64,000 nucleotides of DNA. Origin: Paenibacillus sp. GSMTC-2017 (lineage in GTDB: Bacteria > Bacillota > Bacilli > Paenibacillales > Paenibacillaceae). Positions 16,933 through 25,790 of the stretch are shown here, piece after piece; the first letter of the stretch is position 1; every line of letters begins with the position of its first letter. A model generated the notes under the pieces. It saw only the letters and a list, made by a program, of their open reading frames with translations. It was not told the DNA's origin and made no database searches. The DNA is taken from contig NZ_JAECMT010000001.1 of assembly GCF_016019935.1 (NCBI RefSeq), positions 1,306,774 to 1,370,773 of the forward strand. The letters are read 5' to 3'. Position numbers and translations under genes: made by a program.

Positions 16933-18157
16933 CTACTTCTCTCTTCGATCCTTAGGTAAAAATACTGCGAGAATGCTAATCAAAGGTAAGTAACTCGCAA
17001 GAGTCATTACATAACTCATCCCTTCGGCATCTGCAATATTACCGAATACTACTGCGCCCAGTGCACCCATTCCAAATGACAATCCTGTAATGAGTCCTGA
17101 AGCCGTTCCAACTTTGCCTGGCATTAACTCCTGCGCATAAACGACGCTGACCGAAAAGCCTGATTGCAAAATGAATCCCATTACAGCAATCACTGGATAA
17201 ATCCAGCCTAAAGGAAGATGAGGCAATATAAATGCAAAAGGGGCCGCACCAAGTAAAGAAATTAACATCATATTTTTCCTACCGATACGATCCGCTAATA
17301 TGCCGCCTGTAAATATGCCAAGTACTCCTGCGAACATGAACAAGAACAAAGGAACTTGCGCTTGCTCCATACTAAGGTGATACGATTAACTGATAAAAAC
17401 TTGAAATAGCTGCACCGTACCAAGAACGTGCAAATACAACAAGTAACAAAATAGTTAATGCTAGCGCTATAACCTTTCGCCCCAGTGGATTTGCAACGTT
17501 TGCAACCACTCCTGATTTTTTCTTGATAGCAGCAATTTCCCCTCGTGCAACTAACTGCGAGGAATACCATGGAACTACTTTGAACAATACTGCTATTGCA
17601 AGTGCAGCAAGTAACATTCCCCACACTGCACCCCTTTGACCTAACGGGATGAAAATAAAAATCGTCATTAGTGGTGCCAGTGCCTGCCCGAAATTCCCAC
17701 CAACTTGATAAATAGATTGTGCAAAACCACGCCGATTCCCTGCTGCCATATAAACGACACGTGAACCTTCCGGATGAAAAACCGCGGAACCAAATCCTAC
17801 AAACATAACAGCTATTAAAAGAAATATATAATTTGGTGCAAATGCAAGTCCTGCCATTCCGACCATACTGCACAGCATTCCGATAGGAAGCATCCACGGT
17901 GTAGGACGTTTATCCGAGAACATTCCTATTACTGGCTGGATAACAGATGAGGTCATATATAAAGTAAAAGTGATCCATCCTACTTGCGCATAGGTAAGAT
18001 TAAGGGAATCATGAAACACCGGCAATAACGCTGCTACGACCGACTGCATGGAATCATTAAGAAGATGCACAAAGCTTACAGCAAATAAAATAGTATAAAC
18101 CGTCGCCGTTCTTAGTGCGTTATTTGGTTGACTGATCTCAGAAGCTTTTGATGACAC
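16933..18157 (-). pseudogene. Fosmidomycin-resistance-like MFS transporter, frameshifted
   Basis: Two adjacent frames together give a full Fsr/YfnC-type transporter of about 405 residues. The first (18157-17372, 261 residues) begins SEISQPNNALRTATVYTILF and ends FARSWYGAAISSFYQ then reads LIVSP and stops. The second frame resumes at about 17385 with SYHLSMEQAQVPLFLFMFAG and runs to 16933 with GFILQSGFSVSVVYAQELMPGK. One missing base between SSFYQ and YHLS explains it. Either a true recent loss of function or an assembly error. Family members export fosmidomycin or similar compounds. Confidence 0.85.
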
Positions 18158-18207
18158 GTATCAGGACCTGCCTTTCTTCTACTAACAGCTAGTCATAATC
18201 AATTCAA

Positions 18208-19311
18208 TTAGTTGCTATTACTTGCGAAGCAGATGGTCACTGGAGCGTTAAGTTCCAGCTTGAAGCTTGTTTGTGTAATCGTTCCGAGCTCTATATCCCG
18301 GTTAAATACAACGACGTTACCTGTCTTCTGATTAGCAACAAGTAAATAGTTACCGTCAGGAGTAAGTCCAAAATTGCGAGGTTGCTCTCCACCACATTCG
18401 ATGTGCTGAATCGATGTCAACTCACCAGTTTGCTCATCTATCGCAAATACGGCAATGCTGTTATGCCCTCGGTTTGAGCTATAAAGGAATCTACCATCCG
18501 CTGAAATATGGATATCAGCAGAGTCATTGTAACCGGTATATTTAGAAGGTATTGTAGAATATGTAGCCCCTTCAGTTAGTAGGCCCGCATCTCTATCTAG
18601 ATGAAGCAAAGTCACACTAGATGCTAATTCATTTGTCACATAAGCAACAGGAATAGTGCCATGGAAAGCAATATGCCTTGGCCCTGTTCCACCTTGTAGT
18701 TTCGTTATGTGGTGGTTGACCAGAATACCAGCTTCCGTATCATGACGATAAGTAACAACGGCATCCATGCCAAGATCCACAGCAGATATAAATGGTGTTC
18801 CAGGTATCGGTACAACACAATGCGCATGCGGAGATCCCTGCCTGTCAGCAACTGGCCCAGGTTCGCTTTCATGTTGCATCAATGATGCAGCTTGTTTAAG
18901 CTCTCCGTCATCCGTTAATGGAAGTAACGTAATATTTCCACCTGTATAGTTCGCAGCATAAACGGCAGTTCCGGCTTCATTCACGCTAACGTAGCAAGGA
19001 TGTTGCCCAATAGTTGTAACGACATTTGTAATCTCCTTCAGGAGACCCGTTTCACCATCGATTGATAAAGCAGCAATTTCTCCCCCTGGCTCACCGCCTG
19101 ACTCCCCTATTTCTTTTGCAGCATACAGATGTGTACCTTTCGGATGTAGGGCAAGGAAAGATGCATTCTCCGCACCAGAGAAACGTTGAATAATATGTAG
19201 CTCTCCTGTTGTTTTGTTCATCCTACATGTATGAATAGTTGCCTCTTGCTTCTCTCCATAAGAACCTATGTAAAAAATCCCGTCGTCCCAGCCATTTGCT
19301 ATTCCGCTCAA
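18208..19311 (-). CDS. pgl: Lactonase-family 7-bladed beta-propeller (6-phosphogluconolactonase type)
   Basis: 367 residues from a TTG start with AAAGG upstream. Repeated blades are seen (GSYGEKQEATIHTCRMNKTTGELHII, VYAANYTGGNITLLPL, HAHCVVPIPGTPFISAVDLGMDAV, GTGPRHIAFHG, FLYSSNRGHNSIAVFAID, GGEQPRNFGLTPDGNYLLVANQ). This matches the YkgB/YbhE lactonase family, which hydrolyses 6-phosphogluconolactone in the pentose phosphate pathway or related sugar lactones. No signal peptide, so cytoplasmic. The symbol is by family resemblance. It lies 50 bases before the broken MFS gene. Confidence 0.85.
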   Translation of the reverse strand: MSGIANGWDDGIFYIGSYGEKQEATIHTCRMNKTTGELHIIQRFSGAENASFLALHPKGTHLYAAKEIGESGGEPGGEIAALSIDGETGLLKEITNVVTTIGQHPCYVSVNEAGTAVYAANYTGGNITLLPLTDDGELKQAASLMQHESEPGPVADRQGSPHAHCVVPIPGTPFISAVDLGMDAVVTYRHDTEAGILVNHHITKLQGGTGPRHIAFHGTIPVAYVTNELASSVTLLHLDRDAGLLTEGATYSTIPSKYTGYNDSADIHISADGRFLYSSNRGHNSIAVFAIDEQTGELTSIQHIECGGEQPRNFGLTPDGNYLLVANQKTGNVVVFNRDIELGTITQTSFKLELNAPVTICFASNSN

Positions 19312-19397
19312 ATAATCCCAACCTTTCTACTAGTACTATTAGTAAATTGAACATAGCATAAGCCTGCAAGTCATACAACGAATTTTTAATAAAAGAC

Positions 19398-19426
19398 TTC
19401 ACACTGGAAACCTAATGTGATACAAT
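19398..19426 (+). promoter_or_regulatory. Promoter of LytTR gene
   Basis: TTCACA (19398-19403), 17-base spacer, TACAAT (19421-19426), 48 bases before the ATG. Confidence 0.6.
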
Positions 19427-19473
19427 GTAAGCGCTAACAATTCAGATTTTCACTTTTCTGAGGAGGACACGGG

Positions 19474-19836
19474 ATGATGAATGTAGCACAACACGAAAGA
19501 GATGTTTATACTAACTTTGATTTGGAGTCAGACGTATTGTATTTCCGAATCGGGGGACAAGGGCTCGTCAGCTTTCATGGTAGAAATTATAATCGGAAGA
19601 AGAAGTTAAGTGCTGGTGAAATTCAGCAACTTAAGAAGAAGAATACATACTTTCAGATTAGCTCGAACTGCTTTATCAATATTACAAAAATAAAATCAAT
19701 CGCAAGTAAAACGATCTACTTCGGTTCGGAACATTCTGATGCGAAGCACTTACCAGTCAATCGTCGCAAACGTTCTGTCATTGAACAATTATTTATACAA
19801 CGAATGAAAAATAATGAAACAAGAATACCAAATTAA
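19474..19836 (+). CDS. LytTR-type DNA-binding protein
   Basis: 120 residues with no receiver domain. The whole protein is a LytTR-like fold: DVLYFRIGGQGLVSFHGRNYNRKKKL, then TYFQISSNCFINITKIKSI and LPVNRRKRSVIEQLF, the usual strand-recognition-strand order with a basic contact segment. Such proteins bind direct-repeat operators. A GAGGAGG lies 7 bases before the ATG. Divergent from the lactonase and followed by its own terminator. Target genes unknown. Confidence 0.75.
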   Translation: MMNVAQHERDVYTNFDLESDVLYFRIGGQGLVSFHGRNYNRKKKLSAGEIQQLKKKNTYFQISSNCFINITKIKSIASKTIYFGSEHSDAKHLPVNRRKRSVIEQLFIQRMKNNETRIPN

Positions 19837-19847
19837 CGAATAATGGC

Positions 19848-19890
19848 ACCGCTACTCTACCGTTCAGATACGGTGTGTAGCGGTTTTTTA
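19848..19890 (+). terminator. Terminator of LytTR gene
   Basis: ACCGCTAC/GTAGCGGT stem with inner CCG/CGG, then TTTTTTATTT. Confidence 0.9.
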
Positions 19891-19982
19891 TTTGCAAGAG
19901 GGAAAAGGCCAACTTAGCGATCTAGTGCTTGTGATAAAATCACAACGGCACCTATCACCAAGAAAGCCCTTCTAACGATTAT

Positions 19983-20867
19983 TTAGTCCTCTTCCTTTTG
20001 TTCTGGCGGAAGAATAACGATTTTTCCATCTACCATTTCTAAACGAACTTTATTAGAGTTTTTCAGTCCAATCGTCTCTAAGTAGTTCGTAGGTACTTGC
20101 AGTCTTCCTGCTTTGTCTAAGATTGCATATTCAACATGTGAGCCCTCTGCTTCATCCTGCTCGTAATGAGCCAGTTCCTCTGCATAAGAACGTCTTCGTA
20201 ACATTTCCGAAGAAATTTTTCCATCACGTATAGCCGCTACTCTATCTACTTTTTTCGCAAGTTCTGGATCGTGGGTTACAATAACAATCGTTATTCCAAT
20301 GTTGCGATTCAGTTCACGAAATAAGTCTAATATTTGATTAGACATTTTGGAATCAACTGATCCGGTAGGCTCATCTGCCAAAAGCAATTTTGGATGGTTA
20401 GCTAGTGCGATGGCGATAGCAACACGTTGTTGCTCACCACCTGACAATTGATAGAGCTTATTTTTTGCACGATGACTAAGTCCTACGGCATCTAACAACT
20501 CCTTCGCACGCCAACGCTTCCGACTACCTGTCAGTAATATGGGAAGCTCTACATTTTCTTGAGCCGTTAAGTAGGGAATTAAGTTGCGTGCATTGTTTTG
20601 CCATACGAATCCGACACTCTTTCGTTTGTAGCGAACCAAATCGCGCTCTTTGAACTTCAACATATCTTTTCCATCCACGATTAACTTCCCGGCTGTTGGT
20701 TTGTCGAGCCCACCTAACATATTGAGCAAGGTCGATTTTCCACTGCCACTGTTACCGATAATCGCCATTAATTCACCAGTTTCGATCTGCAAATCGAGCC
20801 CTTGTAGAGCGAACACTTCTAGATCTGCGGTTTTGTAAATTTTCACAAGTCCTTCGCAATGAATCAT
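19983..20867 (-). CDS. ABC transporter ATPase fused to an AbrB/SpoVT-like domain
   Basis: 294 residues. Residues 1-225 are a LolD/MacB-type ATPase: Walker [10 protein letters not shown] (38-46), signature LSGGEQQRV (141-149), Walker [10 protein letters not shown] (161-169), H-loop THD (198-200). After an acidic linker, residues 247-287 ([35 protein letters not shown]) match the swapped-hairpin AbrB/SpoVT fold. That fold normally binds DNA or regulates; here it sits on a transporter ATPase. The gene is last of a four-gene operon, 3 bases after the permease it must serve. Confidence 0.85.
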   Translation of the reverse strand: MIHCEGLVKIYKTADLEVFALQGLDLQIETGELMAIIGNSGSGKSTLLNMLGGLDKPTAGKLIVDGKDMLKFKERDLVRYKRKSVGFVWQNNARNLIPYLTAQENVELPILLTGSRKRWRAKELLDAVGLSHRAKNKLYQLSGGEQQRVAIAIALANHPKLLLADEPTGSVDSKMSNQILDLFRELNRNIGITIVIVTHDPELAKKVDRVAAIRDGKISSEMLRRRSYAEELAHYEQDEAEGSHVEYAILDKAGRLQVPTNYLETIGLKNSNKVRLEMVDGKIVILPPEQKEED

Positions 20868-20870
20868 GCT

Positions 20871-23747
20871 TTAGTCCTCCCCAAGTTTGAGCGCCTGATG
20901 GATACGCAGACGAGACAACATGAAGGCTAATATGCCAAGGCCAACCATAAGCATAATACCGACCATCACATATATCTGCATAATATCGCTTGATTCAATT
21001 CTGACCATAAACGGTGGAACAAGACTGCTCGGATTAAACGCAATTTGGAAGTTCGGTACAAATAGTAGACTTGCAACATTACCGACAATAATGCCAAACA
21101 TTACTGCAACCCCTGAGGTTAGCAACTGTTCCAAGGCGAGCATCGTTATTAAGTTTTTCAGGGACAATCCTATTGCTCGCAAAATACCATTTTGTAGCGT
21201 TCTTCCTCGCAGAGATAGTACCCAATACAATAAAAACCCTATGAAACTAACGATAATTGATACTACAAACCCTAGTGTAAGCAAACCGTTTATAGCGAGA
21301 ATATAAGGATCATTTTGTGCTTTAATTAAATCTTCTCGTGTGTTTTTAATTTTTGTTACTGGCAGCTTATTTTCCTGTATAGCTGTATATACGTCTGTTA
21401 TCGGTGTTTTAGGATCAATTTTCAGCCAAACTTCATACGGCTCAAGTTTAAGCATGGATTGAACTCGACCAAGATGACCAACAACTAACATAGGATTGGT
21501 ATTTGATCCTAATCCTACTTTTGTGTCTGCGTTTGGTTGAAGATTAGGGTTAAAAGTCGGGAAATAATCGATAATTCCATAAACGATGAATGGCTGTGGA
21601 GAAACTCCTTCCCATCCAATATAGATCGTATCTCCTTCTTTGGCATTCTTCTGCTCAGCGAGCGTTTTTGATATAAGAACAGCAGTAGAATCAGTAGCTA
21701 TTAAATTCAAATAATCATTGATGTGATAATTAAGTAATTTATCGCGAAACCATGCTGTATTCCCGAAATCATCTGTATCAATCCCGATCAAGGTTGCTTG
21801 CCCTCCTTGATCGTGTACAACAATGCTCGCTTCCTCTTTCGTAAATACTTTTGCACCGTGTTCCACACCAGGCAACGCTAAAAAGGAGTCGTAGGATGGC
21901 TCCAAATAATTAATAGCTTTAGGTACACTTGGAGGTGGAGCTGGTTGTCTACCAATAATTGGTGGGGGAGGGGCATCACTTATCCAACTAACCGTTAGCG
22001 CTAAATCCGCTCCATTTTCATATCTAATTTTATCCTTAGTATTTTCATTAATGGTTCTAGCTGCGGATGCACTAAATACACCAGTAGCGATCGTCATAAT
22101 CAAAAAAATCATTAAAAATTGATACTGGCTACTAGATCTCCCTACTTGAATAAGCGTTGCATATAATGAAGGAGGCCACCACTTACGCCCTATCCAATAT
22201 ATTAATCGTAGAAGCCATGGATAAAAGCGAAGCAATAACAATCCTAGACCCATAATAAACAATGCAGGAACGATGAACTGCAATGGATCAATTTTTAAAT
22301 CAGTCGTTTCTAACCCTAATTTTTGCAAGTCAGTTAGCCATTTTCGGAATGTAAATAATCCATAGATGGACAAACCAAGTGCAATAACGTCCAAAAACAA
22401 TTTATGCCAAATCGGAGTCTTAACTAATCTCGCCATCTGTTGCTTATGATCAACGATTGAAACACGTGTTGCGATAACAATAGGTATAAGAACGATAAGT
22501 AAACAACATCCGGCTGCAATTAATCCATAGTTATAAGCAGTATCCGTAATTCGTACAGGTAAACTGACTCGTTGTACAAATTCCATAAAACCACTCGATG
22601 CCCCTAAAATTCTCGTCAACAATGCGCCCATTATAGGCCCAAGCGCAAAAGCTATCCCACAAAGTAATGCATTTTCAATAAAGTAGGAACAAATAATTTG
22701 CCATCTAGCTGCTCCTCTACTTCGAAGAACTGCAATTTCATTTTTTTGCCTACCTGCTATTAAATTAGAAACCATAAACATATAGAAAGCTAACATAATT
22801 AATACAGGAACATTTAATGCCCACATTAATGTTTTAAGATTAGCCGCTTTGTTCATGTAGGTCGACATCGTTTCTAATGCGTTTGCTCCTGCTCCAATCT
22901 GATATCGCGAAAACTTTCCTCGTAAAAACGATTGTATGGACTCAAAATTGTCAACAAAAGGAACGATATGTCGAAACTCTATTTTCGAATAATCGAGGAC
23001 AATAAACCAACCAGCACCTGCTATAGGTATTTTCTCTTCCTTAAGCATATGTTTTTTGGCTGTTTCAAACGGCAATATAAAACTTTTATTCAAATCTGCC
23101 AAATTACCATATCGGAAAAATGGATCATCATCTGCCGCCTTTTCAATAATCCCTACAGGCTTTAATTTAATTGTTGTGAATACATCGTTATCTTCAACGA
23201 TGAACACTGTATCCAATACCGTTTTAAAATGATTCAAAGCACTTTGGGTCACTAATACCTCATAGACATTATCAACTGGCTCTGCAGCAGGCATTCGACC
23301 ATCTTTAAGTTTGATGTGTTTCTCTAGTTTATCTAATGCTTTGATCACAATTTCATGCTTGTTACTTCTTGATATTGGATTCGGATCTCTTTCTAGTTTC
23401 ATGTCCATCGCAAGTGAGCTAATATCTGTAACCAGTTCGTTTACAGGCAATTGGAATCCAGGAACTCCTTCTGTCTTGATCATGTTGTCAATACTATTAA
23501 AATGGCTATTAATTTGTTTGTGTGTATTAGGTCGAAGATATACGTTGTAATAAGAAGCTCCTGGATGGTTTCCTTTATCCGTTTGTAATTGTTCCAATTC
23601 TTTTTTCAACATACGTGATAAAATGGCCTCAGAATATATCGGCATGCTGCTTACAAGCGCTACAGTGATTAAGATGCCGATGAACATGCTGAAAACCAGC
23701 CATTTGTTCTGCAACATCTTACGCACAATCATTACAAATAAAGCCAT
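20871..23747 (-). CDS. Giant FtsX/MacB-type ABC permease
   Basis: 958 residues. One membrane helix near residues 16-36, a long extracellular stretch, an FtsX core at about 310-430 (LIAGRQKNEIAVLRSRGAARWQI), a central set of helices, a second extracellular region (about 590-800) and a final FtsX core ending IHQALKLGED. The duplicated layout is that of LolC/YtrF-like large permeases that move lipophilic substrates or peptides by mechanotransmission rather than through a pore. Its partners are the ATPases at 19983 and 24851 and the lipoprotein adaptor at 23809. Substrate unknown. Confidence 0.88.
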   Translation of the reverse strand: MALFVMIVRKMLQNKWLVFSMFIGILITVALVSSMPIYSEAILSRMLKKELEQLQTDKGNHPGASYYNVYLRPNTHKQINSHFNSIDNMIKTEGVPGFQLPVNELVTDISSLAMDMKLERDPNPISRSNKHEIVIKALDKLEKHIKLKDGRMPAAEPVDNVYEVLVTQSALNHFKTVLDTVFIVEDNDVFTTIKLKPVGIIEKAADDDPFFRYGNLADLNKSFILPFETAKKHMLKEEKIPIAGAGWFIVLDYSKIEFRHIVPFVDNFESIQSFLRGKFSRYQIGAGANALETMSTYMNKAANLKTLMWALNVPVLIMLAFYMFMVSNLIAGRQKNEIAVLRSRGAARWQIICSYFIENALLCGIAFALGPIMGALLTRILGASSGFMEFVQRVSLPVRITDTAYNYGLIAAGCCLLIVLIPIVIATRVSIVDHKQQMARLVKTPIWHKLFLDVIALGLSIYGLFTFRKWLTDLQKLGLETTDLKIDPLQFIVPALFIMGLGLLLLRFYPWLLRLIYWIGRKWWPPSLYATLIQVGRSSSQYQFLMIFLIMTIATGVFSASAARTINENTKDKIRYENGADLALTVSWISDAPPPPIIGRQPAPPPSVPKAINYLEPSYDSFLALPGVEHGAKVFTKEEASIVVHDQGGQATLIGIDTDDFGNTAWFRDKLLNYHINDYLNLIATDSTAVLISKTLAEQKNAKEGDTIYIGWEGVSPQPFIVYGIIDYFPTFNPNLQPNADTKVGLGSNTNPMLVVGHLGRVQSMLKLEPYEVWLKIDPKTPITDVYTAIQENKLPVTKIKNTREDLIKAQNDPYILAINGLLTLGFVVSIIVSFIGFLLYWVLSLRGRTLQNGILRAIGLSLKNLITMLALEQLLTSGVAVMFGIIVGNVASLLFVPNFQIAFNPSSLVPPFMVRIESSDIMQIYVMVGIMLMVGLGILAFMLSRLRIHQALKLGED

Positions 23748-23808
23748 GCAACAAACCTCCCATGTCCAAAGGCATTACAAATGAACAGACCCTTTATCCT
23801 TACAACAT

Positions 23809-24867
23809 TTATTGCAGAACGATCAATTGACCTTCTACTACTCCATTTGTAATCTCGACTGTCGTTGCACCCTCAATGCCTGTTTCCACATCAACTTCTC
23901 TTATCTTGTTTTCTTCTTCCAATATTCGAACAAATTTACGATTTAAATAGTTTCGCAGTCCGCTTTTTGGAATAACAAGTACATCTTTTCGCTCTTGAAG
24001 CGAAATAAAGACATCTGCACGGCTGCCAATCGTTATTCCTTCTGGAAGCTCTGCCACTTCAACAAATATATTATTAGCATATCGTTTCTTTAAAATTTCG
24101 TTATCCGTTTCTGGTGCTGTCATTGGCGTCTGTGTAATTTTCCCTTGTAACTCTGTCACGCCGTTCACCTTTACTAATGCATCAGTCCCTACACCAATGT
24201 TATACCCACTATCACCAACTGCCTTATTAAAAATATCATCGTCTCCAGACAAGATTTGAAATGAAAATCTTAATTTAGTAGGATCCGCTATCGTTACCAT
24301 CGTTTCAAGAGCTTTGACTGGATCACCAGGCTTCACATCACCGACGAATGTGACAAGACCATCTATACCAGCTCGTAATTGACTACTATTGAATGCTTCC
24401 AATGTACGTTCATATTTCATTTGATCAACTTCATATTGCAGCTCTAATACTTCAAGAGCCTCGGCATTTTCTGCAAGTTTTGCCGCTTTAATCGCTTGAC
24501 CAGATTTAACCATATTTAGCTCAAGTACCTTTAAATCGATATCTAAATTTCCAACATTCAATTGGACAAGGAGGTCACCCTTTTTCACAAAATTACCAGA
24601 TCTTACGAATATCTCTTGAATTTTACTTCCTTCAGCCTTAAAATGAATTTCCTCTGAATGATAAGATTCTAAAGTTCCATTTCCAACTATTTGATGTGCT
24701 ATCGTATCTTTTTTTACCGGTATTGTACGATAATTGTCTTGTTGAGGTTTAATAAGAGGAGGTTTTAATGGCTCTTCTTCAACTGGAAGAAGCGTGCAGC
24801 CTGATAAAGCAATTGAGGTAATCATAATTAGGAGTAAAATAACTTTATATTTAGGTCGGAACAACAA
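23809..24867 (-). CDS. Membrane-fusion (HlyD/MacA-type) lipoprotein
   Basis: 352 residues if started at the TTG at 24867, 9 bases after GGAGG; ATGs at 24876 and 24894 overlap or precede that site. A signal with lipobox LSGC anchors it to the membrane. Then lipoyl-like halves (IVGNGTLESYHSEEIHFKAEGSKI and GIDGLVTFVGDVKPGDPV) flank a coiled-coil hairpin, followed by a beta-barrel and the C-terminal VIPKSGLR and VEITNGVVEGQ region. It would bridge the permease and the extracellular side. Start overlaps the upstream ATPase end by 17 bases. Confidence 0.85.
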   Translation of the reverse strand: MLFRPKYKVILLLIMITSIALSGCTLLPVEEEPLKPPLIKPQQDNYRTIPVKKDTIAHQIVGNGTLESYHSEEIHFKAEGSKIQEIFVRSGNFVKKGDLLVQLNVGNLDIDLKVLELNMVKSGQAIKAAKLAENAEALEVLELQYEVDQMKYERTLEAFNSSQLRAGIDGLVTFVGDVKPGDPVKALETMVTIADPTKLRFSFQILSGDDDIFNKAVGDSGYNIGVGTDALVKVNGVTELQGKITQTPMTAPETDNEILKKRYANNIFVEVAELPEGITIGSRADVFISLQERKDVLVIPKSGLRNYLNRKFVRILEEENKIREVDVETGIEGATTVEITNGVVEGQLIVLQ

Positions 24868-25543
24868 TTTGCCCATCCTCCAATTCATACACATGATCTA
24901 CAATTTCCATAATGGCTGGGTCGTGAGTTGTCATGATAATGCTCATGCCAGAAGTTTCTACTAAATTTCGAAACGCTTTCATTATTTGAAACCCGGTTTT
25001 TGTGTCAAGCTCCGCAGTCGGTTCATCAGCCAAAAGTAGACTTGGCTTATGGGCAATTGCCCTAGCAATTGCGGTCCTCTGCTGCTCGCCACCTGACATT
25101 TCAAACGGGCGATGATTCATCCGCGGTTTTAAACCAACTTGCTCCAGTGCCCAAATCGCTGCATCTTTTCGCTCTTTTGCAGGAAATCCGGATACTCGTA
25201 GTACAAATTCAACATTTTCGTATGCTGACATAAGAGGAAGGAGGGCAAAAGATTGGAATATTAATCCCATTCTTGTGCGTCGCACATTATCACGATCCTT
25301 GCTTGACATTGAAGATAGATCTCGGCCCTCGAACATAATACGTCCTTCATTCGGTCGATCAAGTGCGCTCAATAAATTGATTAGTGTAGTCTTTCCTGAG
25401 CCTGATCTACCTTTGAACGCAATTAGCGATCCAGACGGAATAGCTATATCAACACCCTTCAATACGTGAACAGCGCCCGAACCCTTGCCGAAGGTTCGTT
25501 GCAAATTAGTTGCGACAATGATATCTGATGACGCTGATTGCAT
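24851..25543 (-). CDS. ABC transporter ATPase (LolD/MacB type)
   Basis: 230 residues, an ATPase domain only. Walker A GRSGSGKTT (around 45-53), signature MSGGEQQRTA, Walker [14 protein letters not shown]-loop THD. It is first in the export operon, ahead of the adaptor and the giant permease, with an AAAAGGAGGGG site before the ATG. A second ATPase closes the operon, so the pair may form a heterodimer on the single permease. Confidence 0.9.
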   Translation of the reverse strand: MQSASSDIIVATNLQRTFGKGSGAVHVLKGVDIAIPSGSLIAFKGRSGSGKTTLINLLSALDRPNEGRIMFEGRDLSSMSSKDRDNVRRTRMGLIFQSFALLPLMSAYENVEFVLRVSGFPAKERKDAAIWALEQVGLKPRMNHRPFEMSGGEQQRTAIARAIAHKPSLLLADEPTAELDTKTGFQIMKAFRNLVETSGMSIIMTTHDPAIMEIVDHVYELEDGQIVVPT

Positions 25544-25654
25544 TGAAATCCCCTCCTTTTCTTATCTAAATTTTATACTATCTTTTACCATATTAACGCG
25601 ATATCTCCATTTTAACAAGGGTCGATTCTAGCCATTTTATTGTATTAAACTATA

Positions 25655-25690
25655 GAAAAAAGACCCTCTTTTTATAAAAAGGGTCTAAAA
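25655..25690 (-). terminator. Terminator of ABC exporter gene (25791)
   Basis: AGACCCT/AGGGTCT stem with an AT-rich loop, followed by TTTTTTC on the minus strand; the plus strand also has a weaker T run. Confidence 0.8.
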
Positions 25691-25790
25691 AGTATCATTT
25701 AATTTGCAATAAATATAACATTCATGTATAACTATCATTTTTTCGTAATAACTATAAATTAGCCATTTCCATTTTATCTGAATAAACGCC

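Noticed and set aside
17295..17897. 200-codon ORF overlapping the broken MFS gene
   Set aside because: Cysteine- and serine-rich shadow frame of the real transporter coding sequence.
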